A DNA stretch of 43,297 nucleotides from Eubacteriales Family XIII. Incertae Sedis bacterium (GCA_031272365.1 JAISTX010000068.1:1-43297), one strand, 5' to 3'; shown: positions 25,137 to 33,621, counted from the stretch's first letter. The notes: generated from the sequence alone by a model not told the origin. Program-made: numbers and translations.

Positions 25137-26654
25137 CTATGCCTCCACCGTGATGGTCGAGCGGATCATGCCCATCCAGCACGAGTAGGGGATCTCGCCG
25201 GCCTGGTCGGCCGTGAATTCGATGACGTTCTCCCCCTCCTGGAACTGGTACTGGATATCGAGCGCGGGGATGACGATCGCGCCGTTGCACCCGTTCACGC
25301 TGCCCTTCGGCGCGTCGATGATCCACTTCACCGGCACGCCGGCCTTCACGGTGATCGCGGGGTAGCGGTTGCGTACGAGCTCGCTGCGCACCACCTGCAC
25401 GCCGCCCTCCATCGTCACGCCTTCGGGCACGCCCTCCTCCGCAGCCGCGCTGCCGGGCCGGGCGATGTCCCCGGGCTGCTCGATGGCTGGGGTCGCGCTC
25501 TTCGCCGGGAGCTGCGGCAAGCCCACGCCCGACAGGCTGAACCCGTTGCTCGCCATGAACAGGCCGAGGAAGATCACGAGCGCCGCGCCGATCCACATCG
25601 CCCGGTCCGTAAATTTCTTCCCGAGCGCGCCCGACGCCGCGCCGAGCGCAAACATCAGCGGCAGCGTGCCCGCACTGAACAGAAACATCGACAGCGCGCC
25701 CGCGCCCGCGCTTCCCGTGGACAGCGCGTAGAGCTGCATCGCCTGCAAAGGCCCGCAGGGCATGAGGCTGTTCAGCAGCCCGACGACGAACGGCCGCCGC
25801 CCGCCGGCCTTCTCCGCCTCCACGGCCTCTTCGACCTTCGCGCCGAACACGCGCGGCAGCCGCGGCGCGAGCCGGCCGATCCCCGGCAGCACGCCGAACA
25901 TCGACAGCCCCATGACGATCATGAAGATGCCCGCGACGATCTGCACGATGCCTTTGAACCCGCCGGGCAGCTCGATCACCGACCCGACCGCGCCGACGAT
26001 GGCGCCGACCGCCGTGTAGCCGAGAACCCTTCCGAGGTTGTACCGGAGGCTCGGCATCGCCACGCCCGCCGCCGCCCGCAGGCCCTTTGCGGGGGCGGGG
26101 GCTGACCCGCCGCCCGCCATGCCAAAGCTGCCCGGGGCGGCGCCCTGCCCGCCCCCCACGCACTGCGAGATATTGATCCCGCCGCACATGCAGACGCAGT
26201 GCACGGACGTGAACAGCCCGATGACGAAGAGCAGGCCGTAGCCCATCCCCTCCTCCGCGAGCGGAAATTCCTTCGCGAGGTTCGTGACGCCCGCGCATTT
26301 CAGCACATGGAAGAGCCCGAGGATCACGACCAGCGTGAGCGCGACGCGCAGCAGCCTCTCCCTGCCCGGAAGCGCCGCCGCGCCCGCGCCGCCGAAGCCA
26401 CCTCCCGCATCCGCCACCGCCGCCTTGTACCCAAGCGATTCCACGGCCGCGAGGATCTCCCCCGGCGCCGTCACGTCCGGGTTGTACGACACGCGCGCCG
26501 TGCCGCGCCCGAAATCCACGGACGCCTTCGACACCCCGCGCGCCTTGCGAAGCTTGTGCTCGATGCGCCCCTGGCAGCCCGTGCAATACATGCCGCCGAC
26601 GCGCAGTTCGACCGTGCTCCGCTTGCCCTGTTTGTCCCGCTTGCCTTGCGCCAT
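25137..26654 (-). CDS. HMA - TauE/SafE-like membrane - cupredoxin fusion protein
   Basis: This 505-aa protein joins three modules. Residues about 12-80 are a heavy-metal-associated domain with Cys24-x-x-Cys27 in GGMYCTGC. From about 100 to 380 a TauE/SafE (UreH-like) membrane domain has a first half with SVHCVCMCGG and a second half with LLNSLMPCGPLQAMQ. After a Pro/Ala linker, about 415-505 form a cupredoxin-like domain with NGCNGAIVIP and a final PYSCWMGM carrying Cys and Met ligands. Such fusions are linked to copper handling or export, or to cytochrome oxidase assembly; copper is inferred. The ATG at 26652-26654 follows GAGG/GGAGG. It is divergent from a CPBP protease and the DUF2318 protein. 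Confidence 0.88.
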   Translation of the reverse strand: MAQGKRDKQGKRSTVELRVGGMYCTGCQGRIEHKLRKARGVSKASVDFGRGTARVSYNPDVTAPGEILAAVESLGYKAAVADAGGGFGGAGAAALPGRERLLRVALTLVVILGLFHVLKCAGVTNLAKEFPLAEEGMGYGLLFVIGLFTSVHCVCMCGGINISQCVGGGQGAAPGSFGMAGGGSAPAPAKGLRAAAGVAMPSLRYNLGRVLGYTAVGAIVGAVGSVIELPGGFKGIVQIVAGIFMIVMGLSMFGVLPGIGRLAPRLPRVFGAKVEEAVEAEKAGGRRPFVVGLLNSLMPCGPLQAMQLYALSTGSAGAGALSMFLFSAGTLPLMFALGAASGALGKKFTDRAMWIGAALVIFLGLFMASNGFSLSGVGLPQLPAKSATPAIEQPGDIARPGSAAAEEGVPEGVTMEGGVQVVRSELVRNRYPAITVKAGVPVKWIIDAPKGSVNGCNGAIVIPALDIQYQFQEGENVIEFTADQAGEIPYSCWMGMIRSTITVEA

Positions 26655-26686
26655 CCTCTTCTTCCTCCACAACGAATGTCCCTGTG

Positions 26687-26710
26687 CCTTGTTATTCTAT
26701 AATAATAAGG
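26687..26710. promoter_or_regulatory. Imperfect palindrome at the promoter of the HMA fusion gene
   Basis: CCTTGTTATTCT is followed by a near-exact reverse complement (10 of 12 matches), about 33-56 bp upstream of the minus-strand start. It includes TATTAT and TATAGA on the minus strand, either of which could be a -10. It may be an operator. Confidence 0.35.
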
Positions 26711-26761
26711 CGCGGATGCGAAGAAATTGTGAAGGGCCGGGCCGGCGTTTTTTAATCCGTT

Positions 26762-26808
26762 TTTAACGGGCGTTTATTTTTCCTATAATACTATACGCCG
26801 TATAGTAT
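26762..26808 (+). promoter_or_regulatory. Promoter overlapped by a perfect 21-bp palindrome
   Basis: TTTAAC (26762-26767) and TATAAT (26784-26789) are 16 bp apart. The palindrome at 26788-26808 has 10-bp perfect arms (ATACTATACG / CGTATAGTAT) with a single central base, so it starts in the -10 and covers the expected start site. This is the arrangement of a repressor operator for the CPBP-DUF2318 genes. The regulator is not identified here, and no regulator gene is adjacent. Confidence 0.7.
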
Positions 26809-26879
26809 CCCTGTGCCCCGGCGCAGGATCCGTGCCCACCCCCTATGCACGGAACGCCGCGGCAGGAAAGGAGAAAATC

Positions 26880-27836
26880 ATGTTTCGGAATCAATATGGA
26901 GAGGTGCGCAGCGGATGGGCCATCGCCCTCATGCTCGGCGCATTCATCGGCCTGGAGTTCGGCCTCTACGCGCTGCTCGACGCGCTGCTGGCGCCCGTCA
27001 TCGACGACCCCGCCGTCTTCTGGGTCGAGAACAGCATCATCAGCCTCGCCGCCATCGGCGTGTTCGTGCTGCTCTTCCGGCTGCTGTACCGCCAGCCGGC
27101 CGCACAGATGGGCCTCGGCCGGCAGGCCGCGCTCAAACGGAGCCTGCTCGGCATGGCGCTCGGCGCGGGCATGTTCAGCATCGTATTCGCGGCGCTCGTG
27201 CTCTCGGGCCAGGCGGCCGTCGCGCCGGTCACGGCCGCTTCCCTCGCCGCCGTCACGGCCGACCCCGCGTTCTGGATCTCCGCCCTCGCCTTCCTCCCCG
27301 CCGCCCTCTTCGAGGAAGTCATGACGCGCGGCTATATGATGTCCGCGCTGAAGACGACGCGCAAACGCCCCGTCATCCTGCTCGTGCCCGCCGCGACCTT
27401 CGGGCTGCTGCACCTGCTCAACGACGGCGTCACCGCCCTGTCCGTCGCCAACGTCTTCCTCGTCGGCATCTTCTTCGCGCTGCTGTTCATCCGCACCGGC
27501 AACCTCTGGATGCCCTTCGGCTGCCACTTCGCGTGGAACCTCTTCCAGGGCAACGTCTACGGAATGCAGGTGAGCGGCATCGAGACCGCCGGCCTGCTCA
27601 GCACCGCGCCGACCGGCAGCCCGCTGCTCACCGGCGGCGGCTTCGGCCCCGAGGGCGGCCTCGTGGTGACCGCCGTGCTCGCCGCCTTCATCCTGTGGGC
27701 GCTCCTCGGCCTGCGCCAGAACCCCGCCCCGGAATGGGATTTCCGGCGCCCTTTGGCCCGCTTCACAATTTCTTCAAAACCCTCCTTTACAATAATGAAA
27801 ACAGGAGGATTTGAAGATGCGTGCATTATCGAATAA
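26880..27836 (+). CDS. CPBP-family intramembrane metalloprotease
   Basis: This is a 318-aa polytopic membrane protein with the CPBP (Abi, PF02517-type) motifs: Glu145-Glu146-x-x-x-Arg150 in FEEVMTRGYM, a His in FGLLHLLND, and a third motif CHFAWNLFQGN. CPBP proteins are related to the CAAX prenyl protease Rce1; the substrate is unknown. The ATG has AAAGGAG 7 nt upstream. Its 3' end overlaps the DUF2318 gene by 20 bp, so the two are co-transcribed, downstream of a palindromic operator shared with the copper-protein gene. Confidence 0.88.
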   Translation: MFRNQYGEVRSGWAIALMLGAFIGLEFGLYALLDALLAPVIDDPAVFWVENSIISLAAIGVFVLLFRLLYRQPAAQMGLGRQAALKRSLLGMALGAGMFSIVFAALVLSGQAAVAPVTAASLAAVTADPAFWISALAFLPAALFEEVMTRGYMMSALKTTRKRPVILLVPAATFGLLHLLNDGVTALSVANVFLVGIFFALLFIRTGNLWMPFGCHFAWNLFQGNVYGMQVSGIETAGLLSTAPTGSPLLTGGGFGPEGGLVVTAVLAAFILWALLGLRQNPAPEWDFRRPLARFTISSKPSFTIMKTGGFEDACIIE

Positions 27837-28497
27837 CAAATTTGCTGCCGGCGTTTTGACTTTGACGCTCGCGTTGGCGCTTGCCCTCGCCTCGTGCGGG
27901 GGCAGCGGCGCGGCGAGCGATGATGGCGGCAGCGCGGGCGGCGACGCGGCGGCGCAGGTTCCCGTCGGGGGCGTGCGCGGCTCCGGGGACGCGGACGGCG
28001 CGTCCGGCGATGCCGGCCCCGGGGAGCTCGAAACCGTCGGGGGTGCCCGGGGATCGGAAGGTTCCGAGGGCGCGACCGGCGCGGCTTCCGCCGGCGGCGG
28101 CGCGGCGGGTGAAGTCATTGAGCCCGGCGGCGCGCTGACGATCGACGCGGCGGCCGTGACCGAAAAGGCCACCTTCTACCCCCTCACCGTCGACGGCATC
28201 TACCTCGAGGTATTCGCGGTGCGCGCCCCCGACGGCACCGTGCGCACTGCGCTCAACACCTGCCAGGTCTGCTGGAACTCCGGCTACGGGTACTACGTCC
28301 AGGAGGGCGACGAGTTCGTCTGCCAGAACTGCGGCAACCGCTTCGCTACAAAGGACGTGGAGGTCGTGCACGGCGGCTGCAACCCCGTGCCCCTCACCGA
28401 AGACTACAAGACCGTCGAGGGCGACACGATCACCATAGGATACGACATCCTCACCGAAGCCGCCCCCCTCTTCCAGGACTGGAAAGCGGAGGCGTGA
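27817..28497 (+). CDS. DUF2318-family metal/Fe-S-binding lipoprotein
   Basis: The 226-aa protein has a lipoprotein signal ending ALASC (Cys27), then a Gly/Ala/Ser-rich linker to about residue 100, then a DUF2318-type domain with Cys149-x-x-Cys152 (NTCQVCW) and Cys169-x-x-Cys172 (VCQNCGNRF), plus Cys188 in HGGCNPVP. The family is annotated as Fe-S-containing or metal-binding and often accompanies iron or copper uptake. GGAGG lies 8 nt before the ATG. Its overlap with the CPBP gene and position near the HMA/cupredoxin fusion suggest a metal-handling set. Confidence 0.85.
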   Translation: MRALSNNKFAAGVLTLTLALALALASCGGSGAASDDGGSAGGDAAAQVPVGGVRGSGDADGASGDAGPGELETVGGARGSEGSEGATGAASAGGGAAGEVIEPGGALTIDAAAVTEKATFYPLTVDGIYLEVFAVRAPDGTVRTALNTCQVCWNSGYGYYVQEGDEFVCQNCGNRFATKDVEVVHGGCNPVPLTEDYKTVEGDTITIGYDILTEAAPLFQDWKAEA

Positions 28498-28520
28498 AAC
28501 CGCGCGTCCGTGGCGCGCGG

Positions 28521-28549
28521 GCGGCGCGGGGGAGGCGAGCCCGCGCCGC
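28521..28549 (+). terminator. GC-rich hairpin after the DUF2318 gene
   Basis: GCGGCGCGGG and CCCGCGCCGC are perfect 10-bp arms around a 9-nt loop, 24 bp after the stop codon. No T tract follows, so it is a weak candidate terminator, or a 3'-end hairpin. Confidence 0.4.
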
Positions 28550-28561
28550 GCGAAGCCCCGA

Positions 28562-28701
28562 TGGACAAATTTCGCTTATATGTGTGACCGCGCCCCCGGA
28601 TTCTCCCAAAAACCGTCCGATAGTTTGCACCCGGCTTCGACGTTTGATAAAATCGACCACAAGGCAAGCAGCAAATCACACATATAAGCGAAATTTGTCC
28701 A
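28562..28701. mobile_element. 140-bp MITE-like element, copy 1
   Basis: Perfect 26-bp terminal inverted repeats (28562-28587 and 28676-28701, outer end TGGACAAATTTCGC) enclose an 88-bp core. Copy 2 at 41073-41212 has identical ends and the same core inverted, with 8 differences in 88 bp. The 14 bp to the left (GCGCGAAGCCC then YGA) and about 6 of 8 bp to the right match copy 2 in the same orientation, so the core appears flipped relative to its flanks. No coding capacity is evident. No clear target-site duplication is seen (a CGA trinucleotide on both sides may be chance). Confidence 0.8.
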
Positions 28702-28779
28702 CGAGGCACACAGCATGATGAACAGCGAACGGGTGAAGATGTTGCCGCTCGCCTTTGGATCGCGGCTACAGTTTTGTCA

Positions 28780-28798
28780 TTCCGGGCCTGACCCGGAA
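28780..28798. repeat. Short palindromic intergenic repeat
   Basis: TTCCGGG-CCTGA-CCCGGAA is a 7-bp stem with a 5-nt loop, set in a CATTCC...GGAATCC context. This resembles palindromic intergenic units that are common in many bacterial genomes. Only one copy was seen in the window. Confidence 0.5.
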
Positions 28799-28849
28799 TC
28801 CATGCTTCAATCCAACGGCGGATGCGGCAGCATCCGGCTACATCGGCAC

Positions 28850-28898
28850 TTGACAAAACCTTTCTGTTGTATTATTGTATTAATCATATCATACAATA
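28850..28898 (+). promoter_or_regulatory. Promoter and operator-like palindrome of the second CPBP gene
   Basis: TTGACA (28850-28855) and TATTGT (28873-28878) are 17 bp apart. TATTGTAT and ATACAATA (28873-28880 and 28891-28898) are perfect 8-bp inverted arms around 10 bp, overlapping the -10 and start site, which suggests repression by a dimeric regulator. Confidence 0.65.
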
Positions 28899-28912
28899 GA
28901 AAGGAGCGTCTC

Positions 28913-29773
28913 ATGTTTGCCGGATTCAGAAACGCGCACCCTGTGGTGTTTTGTGTGCTCTTTGCCGCCCTCGTGTTTGCGGCGGCGTTTGGGGGCACAG
29001 CCCTCCTGCATTTTGCGCTGCCGGGGGAGGCGGCCGACCTGGCTTCCAGGCTGCTTCTGCCAATCGTGATGCTCGTATGCTCTGCCGTGCTCGTGCGGCG
29101 GCTCGGCCCGGGATACGGAAGCGGGGGCCTGCTATCCCCCGGCGTCGAGCCCGGGGGCGGAAGGCCGCCCGGATACGGACGGCGGCTCGGGCGCGGTTTT
29201 CTCGCATGCACCCCCGCCTTCGCGATCGCGGCGCTCAACACCTGGATGACCCTGGCCTCGCCGGATCGCGCCCCGTTCCAGGTTCCCGCCTTGCTCACGC
29301 TGTGGGTGTCCGCCGCGCATGCCATCCTCACAGGTTTCGGGGAGGAGGCGCTGTTCCGCGGCGCCGTGCTACGGGTTCTGCTGGGCACGGGAGAGCAGCG
29401 GCGAAAGCGCTTGTACCGGGCGGCGCTGCTCTCTGCCGCGCTGTTTGCGCTCGCCCACAGCCTCAACGCCCTCGAAGGCGCCCCGATCGCCGACACCGTC
29501 AGCCAGGTGCTCTACTCTTTTCAGATCGGCGTGCTGTTCGCCGGCATCGCCGTGCGCTTCGGCACGCTGTGGCCATGCGTCGTCACGCACGCCGCCATCA
29601 ATCTCACATCGCTCGCCTCGCTGTTCCGCCCGTGGGAGGACGCCCCGCCGAGCGCGCTGGCGGACGTGCTCCTGACGCAGGCCGTCATGCTCCCCCTGCT
29701 GATCGTCGGCCTGCTCCTGCTCCGCGCCGCCAGCCGGGCGCAGCAACATGCAGAACAGGTTGCGAATCGGTAG
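28913..29773 (+). CDS. CPBP-family intramembrane metalloprotease, second copy
   Basis: This polytopic membrane protein of 286 aa has GFGEEALFRGAVLR (Glu144-Glu145-x-x-x-Arg149), LFALAHSLNAL, and a VTHAAINL third motif. The middle has a Gly/Pro-rich insert (about 65-95). The ATG at 28913 has AAAGGAG 7 nt upstream. The last six codons and the stop lie inside the stem-loop repeat at 29745-29823, so the repeat supplies the present C-terminus. It is not close in sequence to the CPBP protein at 26880. The substrate is unknown. Confidence 0.87.
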   Translation: MFAGFRNAHPVVFCVLFAALVFAAAFGGTALLHFALPGEAADLASRLLLPIVMLVCSAVLVRRLGPGYGSGGLLSPGVEPGGGRPPGYGRRLGRGFLACTPAFAIAALNTWMTLASPDRAPFQVPALLTLWVSAAHAILTGFGEEALFRGAVLRVLLGTGEQRRKRLYRAALLSAALFALAHSLNALEGAPIADTVSQVLYSFQIGVLFAGIAVRFGTLWPCVVTHAAINLTSLASLFRPWEDAPPSALADVLLTQAVMLPLLIVGLLLLRAASRAQQHAEQVANR

Positions 29774-29823
29774 CCAAACGGCTCATTTTCTTACCAAATT
29801 TGCATCTGTTCCGTGTGTTGCGC
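29745..29823. repeat. Stem-loop repeat, copy B
   Basis: This element shares with copy A (9-85) the central block AATCGGTAGCC, then GGC, CATTTTC, TACC and TTGCATC, and the end TTGCG. The stem arms differ: here GAACAG (29753-29758) pairs with CTGTTC (29806-29811), whereas copy A uses GACTCGAT with ATCGAGTC. It lies between two convergent genes and contains the stop codon of the plus-strand one, so a bidirectional 3'-end role is plausible. Confidence 0.7.
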
Positions 29824-29859
29824 AATTGTGCCCCCAGGACTCCGCGCCGCCAGCCCCCG

Positions 29860-31371
29860 CTACATCAAATACTCGCCCACGAGCGGGCTGAGCTCCTCGT
29901 AGCTGTGCCCCCTGTCATTGATATTGTCGATTTCGCCGACGATGCCGAAATTTTTGAACACGAGTATCCGGCGGGACAGCTCGCACAGTTCGGGCATGTC
30001 CGAGGAGATCAGGATGATCGACTTGCCCTCCTCCTTCGCCAGATTCCAGATCAGCTGGTGGATCGTCTCCTTCGCCCCGACGTCGACCCCGACCGTCGGC
30101 TCGTCGATGATCAGGATATCGCAGCCCTTGATGATCCATTTCCCGATGCAGATCTTCTGCTGGTTGCCGCCCGAGAGGCTTTCCACATCGCTGCTGCTGT
30201 CCGCCACCTTGATCTTGAACAGATCGATCACCTTTTGGACGAGCTCCTTCTCCTTGCGGATGTCGATGATCTTGAAAAACGTCCGGGCGATATCCTCCCA
30301 GACCGTGATCCCGATGTTCTCCCGCACGGAAGCCTCCAGGATCAGCCCCTCCTCCTTGCGGTTCTCGCTCACGTACCCGATCTTGAATTTGCCGGCGCTG
30401 TCCGCGACATCCCGGATTCTCGCCTTCCGGCCATTGATGAAAATCTCCCCCGCGTCGCACGTGTCCTCCCCGATGATGATCTTGGCGAGCTCGGTCCGGC
30501 CCGCGCCGACCAGCCCATAGAAGCCCAGTATCTCCCCCCTCCTGAGCTGAAAACTCACATCTGAAAAACTCCCCTTGCGGGATATGCCCCGGCATTCCAG
30601 GACAACGTCCTCCCTGTCGACAGGGAGGACGCCGTAATCTTTGTGCTGGATGCTTCTGCCGATCATCATCTGGATGATGTCGTCTTTGGACATGCCCTTG
30701 CAATAACGAGTGCCGACCAGCTTCCCATCGCGGAGCACGGACACCTGATCGCACAACTCCAGCACCTCTTCCAATTTGTGGCTGATAAACAGGATGATCT
30801 TCCCCTGCTGCTTCAGTTCGCGGATGATCTTGAATAAATTGCCGGCCTCGTGCTCCGTCAACGACGACGTCGGCTCGTCGAACATGATGACTTTCGCATT
30901 CGACGACAGCGCTTTCGCGATCTGCGCCAGTTGTTTTTGGGCGGGGCTCAACGCGCCTATGACTTCCGACGGATCGACATTGAGCCCGACGATATCCATG
31001 TACTCCCTGGCCTTCTCATTGAGCCGCCTCCAGGAGATGAAGCCCCTGCCGAACAAACCGTTCATCTTGTCCAGGAAGATATTCTCCGCCACGCTGAATT
31101 CGGGGATGATCTGTATTTCCTGATGGACGATGCTGATGCCCTCCCGGATCGCGTCGCTGTAGTCCCGGAGCAAGAGCTTGCGCCCGTCCAGCTCCAGCTC
31201 GCCGCCGTCGGCCGCGTAGATGCCGCACATGATCTTCATGGCCGTGCTCTTGCCCGCGCCGTTTTCGCCCAGAAGCGCGTGGATCTCCCCGCTCTCGAAG
31301 GACACAGAGACATCGTCCAGCGCCTTCACGCCGGGGAAGATCTTTGATATGTTCGTCAGTTTGAACTGCAT
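29860..31371 (-). CDS. Sugar ABC transporter ATP-binding protein (RbsA/MglA type)
   Basis: This is the duplicated ABC ATPase of a ribose/galactose-type importer, 503 aa. The first domain has Walker A GENGAGKS (35-42), a Q-loop in IVHQEIQIIPE, signature LSPAQKQLAQIAKAL and Walker B IMFDEPTSSL. The second has the degenerate Walker A GLVGAGRTELAK typical of this family, LSGGNQQKICIGKW and LIIDEPTVGVD. The ATG at 31369-31371 starts the first domain in register. It is the last gene of the 11-kb catabolic operon, 25 bp after the binding-protein gene. The transported sugar is unknown. Confidence 0.94.
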   Translation of the reverse strand: MQFKLTNISKIFPGVKALDDVSVSFESGEIHALLGENGAGKSTAMKIMCGIYAADGGELELDGRKLLLRDYSDAIREGISIVHQEIQIIPEFSVAENIFLDKMNGLFGRGFISWRRLNEKAREYMDIVGLNVDPSEVIGALSPAQKQLAQIAKALSSNAKVIMFDEPTSSLTEHEAGNLFKIIRELKQQGKIILFISHKLEEVLELCDQVSVLRDGKLVGTRYCKGMSKDDIIQMMIGRSIQHKDYGVLPVDREDVVLECRGISRKGSFSDVSFQLRRGEILGFYGLVGAGRTELAKIIIGEDTCDAGEIFINGRKARIRDVADSAGKFKIGYVSENRKEEGLILEASVRENIGITVWEDIARTFFKIIDIRKEKELVQKVIDLFKIKVADSSSDVESLSGGNQQKICIGKWIIKGCDILIIDEPTVGVDVGAKETIHQLIWNLAKEEGKSIILISSDMPELCELSRRILVFKNFGIVGEIDNINDRGHSYEELSPLVGEYLM

Positions 31372-31396
31372 GGTTTTTCCCCGCCTTCGCGTTTCC

Positions 31397-32533
31397 TTAG
31401 CTCTTCTTGAGGATGTCCCCGAAATTCTCCGCGATGTACGCCTTCGCGCGCGCTTGCTCGTCGGAAGCGTACGTGTCGGCGTTCTCCTGCGTGACGTCGA
31501 TGTTGTCCAGATAGACAAAGTAGTCGCCCGCGGGCTCGTAGCCGGTTGCGAGCAGATAGGACATCGCCGCGCTCAGATAGCCCATATCGTATTTCGGCTC
31601 GTAGATGGCGATGTCGATATAGCCGGATTTGATCGCCGCCGCGCTCTCCGCGTCGCAGTCCAGCACGACCGCCGGGATATGCTCCTGGTCCGGGTTGGTG
31701 GCATAGAATTCGTTCAAGATGCGCGCCAGCCCGATCGTCGTGACAGTGCCGATGCTGACGATGCCGTCGATGTTCCCGATGTTCGCGGAGAACGCGTCCG
31801 AGATCTTCGTGACCGCCTCTTCCGTCGTCGCGATGTCACCGATGGTCTGCGCGACCACGAAATTCGGGTGATCCTTCACATAGTCGTCCGTGGCCACCTT
31901 GGCGACGCGCATATAGGGGCTTTCCATCTGCTCCATCAGGATCATGACCTGCCCGCCATCATCGCCCAGGATCTCGTTCATTTTTTCGAGCTGGTAGATC
32001 GTGGTGTCGTAGGCGGAATGCCCCGCGAAGAGGCTGGCCGTCGTCGGCGTGTCGACGTTCATGCCGTAGTTCACCACCTTGGCGCCGGCCGCGGTGATCT
32101 CTTCGTACAACGTGTTGGAGGCCGCGCTGTCGATCGGGTAGATCAGATAGTTCCGGTACCCCTGCGCCATCAGCGCCTCGATCTTCTGCGCCGACTCCTC
32201 CTGGGAAGCGTCCGTGCCGTAGACCAGGTTGAGCTCCGCGCCGTACTCGTCAGCGAAGTCCTGGGCGCCGTCCGCGATCACCTCGAAGTAGTCGTTGACC
32301 AGGGGGGCGACCCAAGCGATCTTGACGTCGGGCACCTTTTCGATCACGAACCCGCCCGCGGCGTCCGCCGAAGCCCCCGTATCCGTCTCCACAGGCGCGC
32401 TCGACCCCGTGTCGACCGGCTCCGACCCGCCCGAACCGGAGCCGCCGCCCGAGCAAGCGGCAAGCATGCACACAACCAGCGCCAGCGCCAAGCATACACT
32501 TATCAGCTTTACATTCCCATACTTTTTCATCAC
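31397..32533 (-). CDS. Sugar-binding lipoprotein of the ABC importer
   Basis: This 378-aa extracellular binding protein has a lipobox ending at Cys27 (MLAAC), a Gly/Ser linker, and a type I periplasmic-binding fold (RbsB-like): VKIAWVAPLVNDYFEVIADGA, IEALMAQGYRNYLIYPIDS, VVNYGMNVDTP, GGQVMILMEQMESPY. Two adjacent ATGs (32533, 32530) are possible starts after AAGGTG. In family terms this is a binding protein for pentoses, hexoses or polyols; the ligand sets the substrate of the glycyl radical pathway but cannot be read from sequence. Confidence 0.92.
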   Translation of the reverse strand: MMKKYGNVKLISVCLALALVVCMLAACSGGGSGSGGSEPVDTGSSAPVETDTGASADAAGGFVIEKVPDVKIAWVAPLVNDYFEVIADGAQDFADEYGAELNLVYGTDASQEESAQKIEALMAQGYRNYLIYPIDSAASNTLYEEITAAGAKVVNYGMNVDTPTTASLFAGHSAYDTTIYQLEKMNEILGDDGGQVMILMEQMESPYMRVAKVATDDYVKDHPNFVVAQTIGDIATTEEAVTKISDAFSANIGNIDGIVSIGTVTTIGLARILNEFYATNPDQEHIPAVVLDCDAESAAAIKSGYIDIAIYEPKYDMGYLSAAMSYLLATGYEPAGDYFVYLDNIDVTQENADTYASDEQARAKAYIAENFGDILKKS

Positions 32534-32597
32534 TACACCTTCTTTCTCCTTCTTCCTTTTGCTATGTTTCTATCTCTTAATAATGCGGCCTTTGAAA

Positions 32598-33584
32598 TCA
32601 AAGATGCCGCAACTTAACGTATTTGGTCCTCACGGTCTCGAAGCAGATGGCCGCCAGGATGATGACGCCCAGGTAGGACTGCTCGTAATACATGTCGACG
32701 TTGAGCAGCACCAGGCCGTTTTTGATGAACGCGTAGAGGTAGGCGCTGAAGACGAGCCCGATCCCGCTGATCGAGCCCCCGCTCAGCGCCGTGCCGCCCA
32801 TCGCCGCGACCGCGAACGAAGCCAGCATCCATTCCGAGCCGGTCGTCGGCGAGGCCGTCCCCTGCCTTGCCGTGAAAAAGAAGCCCGCCAGCGCGGCGAA
32901 CACCCCGGACAGGACGTTCGCGATCAGGTAGATGCGGGCGGTGTTGATGCCGGAGAGCCGTGCCGCCGTCGCGTTCCCGCCGGTCGCCAGGAGCCTCCTG
33001 CCAAAGACCGTGTATTTGAAGACAAACCAGATCCCCGCCGCCATCACGAGCATGATCCAGAAGAACAGGGGCATCTTCAGGAAGCTGCCGCGGCCGAGCG
33101 TGTTCACGAATGCCGGAAGCTCCGTGTACGGGTACCCCTGGGATATGCCGATGTACAGCCCGCTGAACACGAAGGAGGTCGCCAGCGTCACGATGAACGG
33201 GTTCAGGTTGAGCTTGGAAATAATCAGCCCGTTGGCCAGGCCGCAGACGCCGCCGATGGCCAGCGACGCGGCAAGCGCCGGGATGAAGCCCCAGCCCAGG
33301 TTCTGGCAGCAGTAGCCGAACACCACGACAGACAGGGAGCCGATCGCCCCCAACGACAGGTTCATGCCGCCCACGATCAGCACCAGCGCCTGCCCGACGG
33401 CGATGAACATGTACAACGACGCGGTCCTGGACACGTTGAAGATGTTGTACTGCGTGAGGAACCCGTCCGTGAAAATGCAGAAGACCAAGAAGATCACAAC
33501 CGCCGCGACGATGCCGCTGCAATCCGAGCGCTTGATCAAGGATCTCCCCAATTGTGCAATCGTGCCTGTTGTTTGGTTTTTCAT
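32598..33584 (-). CDS. Sugar ABC transporter permease (RbsC type)
   Basis: This is a 328-aa membrane subunit of the ribose-type importer. Eight to ten hydrophobic helices are visible, with the family motifs GGMNLSLGAIGSL, GLANGLIISKLNLNPFIVTLAT, and the cytoplasmic loop TVFGRRLLATGGNATAARLSGI that contacts the ATPase. A single permease gene is present, so a homodimer is expected. It sits between the activase and binding-protein genes, an order that differs from the usual rbsACB, but all reading is in one direction. Confidence 0.93.
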   Translation of the reverse strand: MKNQTTGTIAQLGRSLIKRSDCSGIVAAVVIFLVFCIFTDGFLTQYNIFNVSRTASLYMFIAVGQALVLIVGGMNLSLGAIGSLSVVVFGYCCQNLGWGFIPALAASLAIGGVCGLANGLIISKLNLNPFIVTLATSFVFSGLYIGISQGYPYTELPAFVNTLGRGSFLKMPLFFWIMLVMAAGIWFVFKYTVFGRRLLATGGNATAARLSGINTARIYLIANVLSGVFAALAGFFFTARQGTASPTTGSEWMLASFAVAAMGGTALSGGSISGIGLVFSAYLYAFIKNGLVLLNVDMYYEQSYLGVIILAAICFETVRTKYVKLRHL

Positions 33585-33621
33585 CGAGCCGTCATCCCCT
33601 TCTTTTTCAATAACAATCTGC

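Larger units (their letters stand above)
28498..28912. other. 415-bp intergenic stretch packed with repeats
   Basis: No gene is supported here. It contains, in order, a GC-rich hairpin (28521-28549), a 140-bp inverted-repeat element (28562-28701), a short palindromic repeat (28780-28798) and the promoter of the next gene (28850-28898). Confidence 0.7.

Noticed and set aside
26736-26760. Intrinsic terminator (GC-rich palindrome followed by six T)
   Set aside because: The palindrome leaves almost no loop, and the site lies between two divergent genes where no transcript should end.
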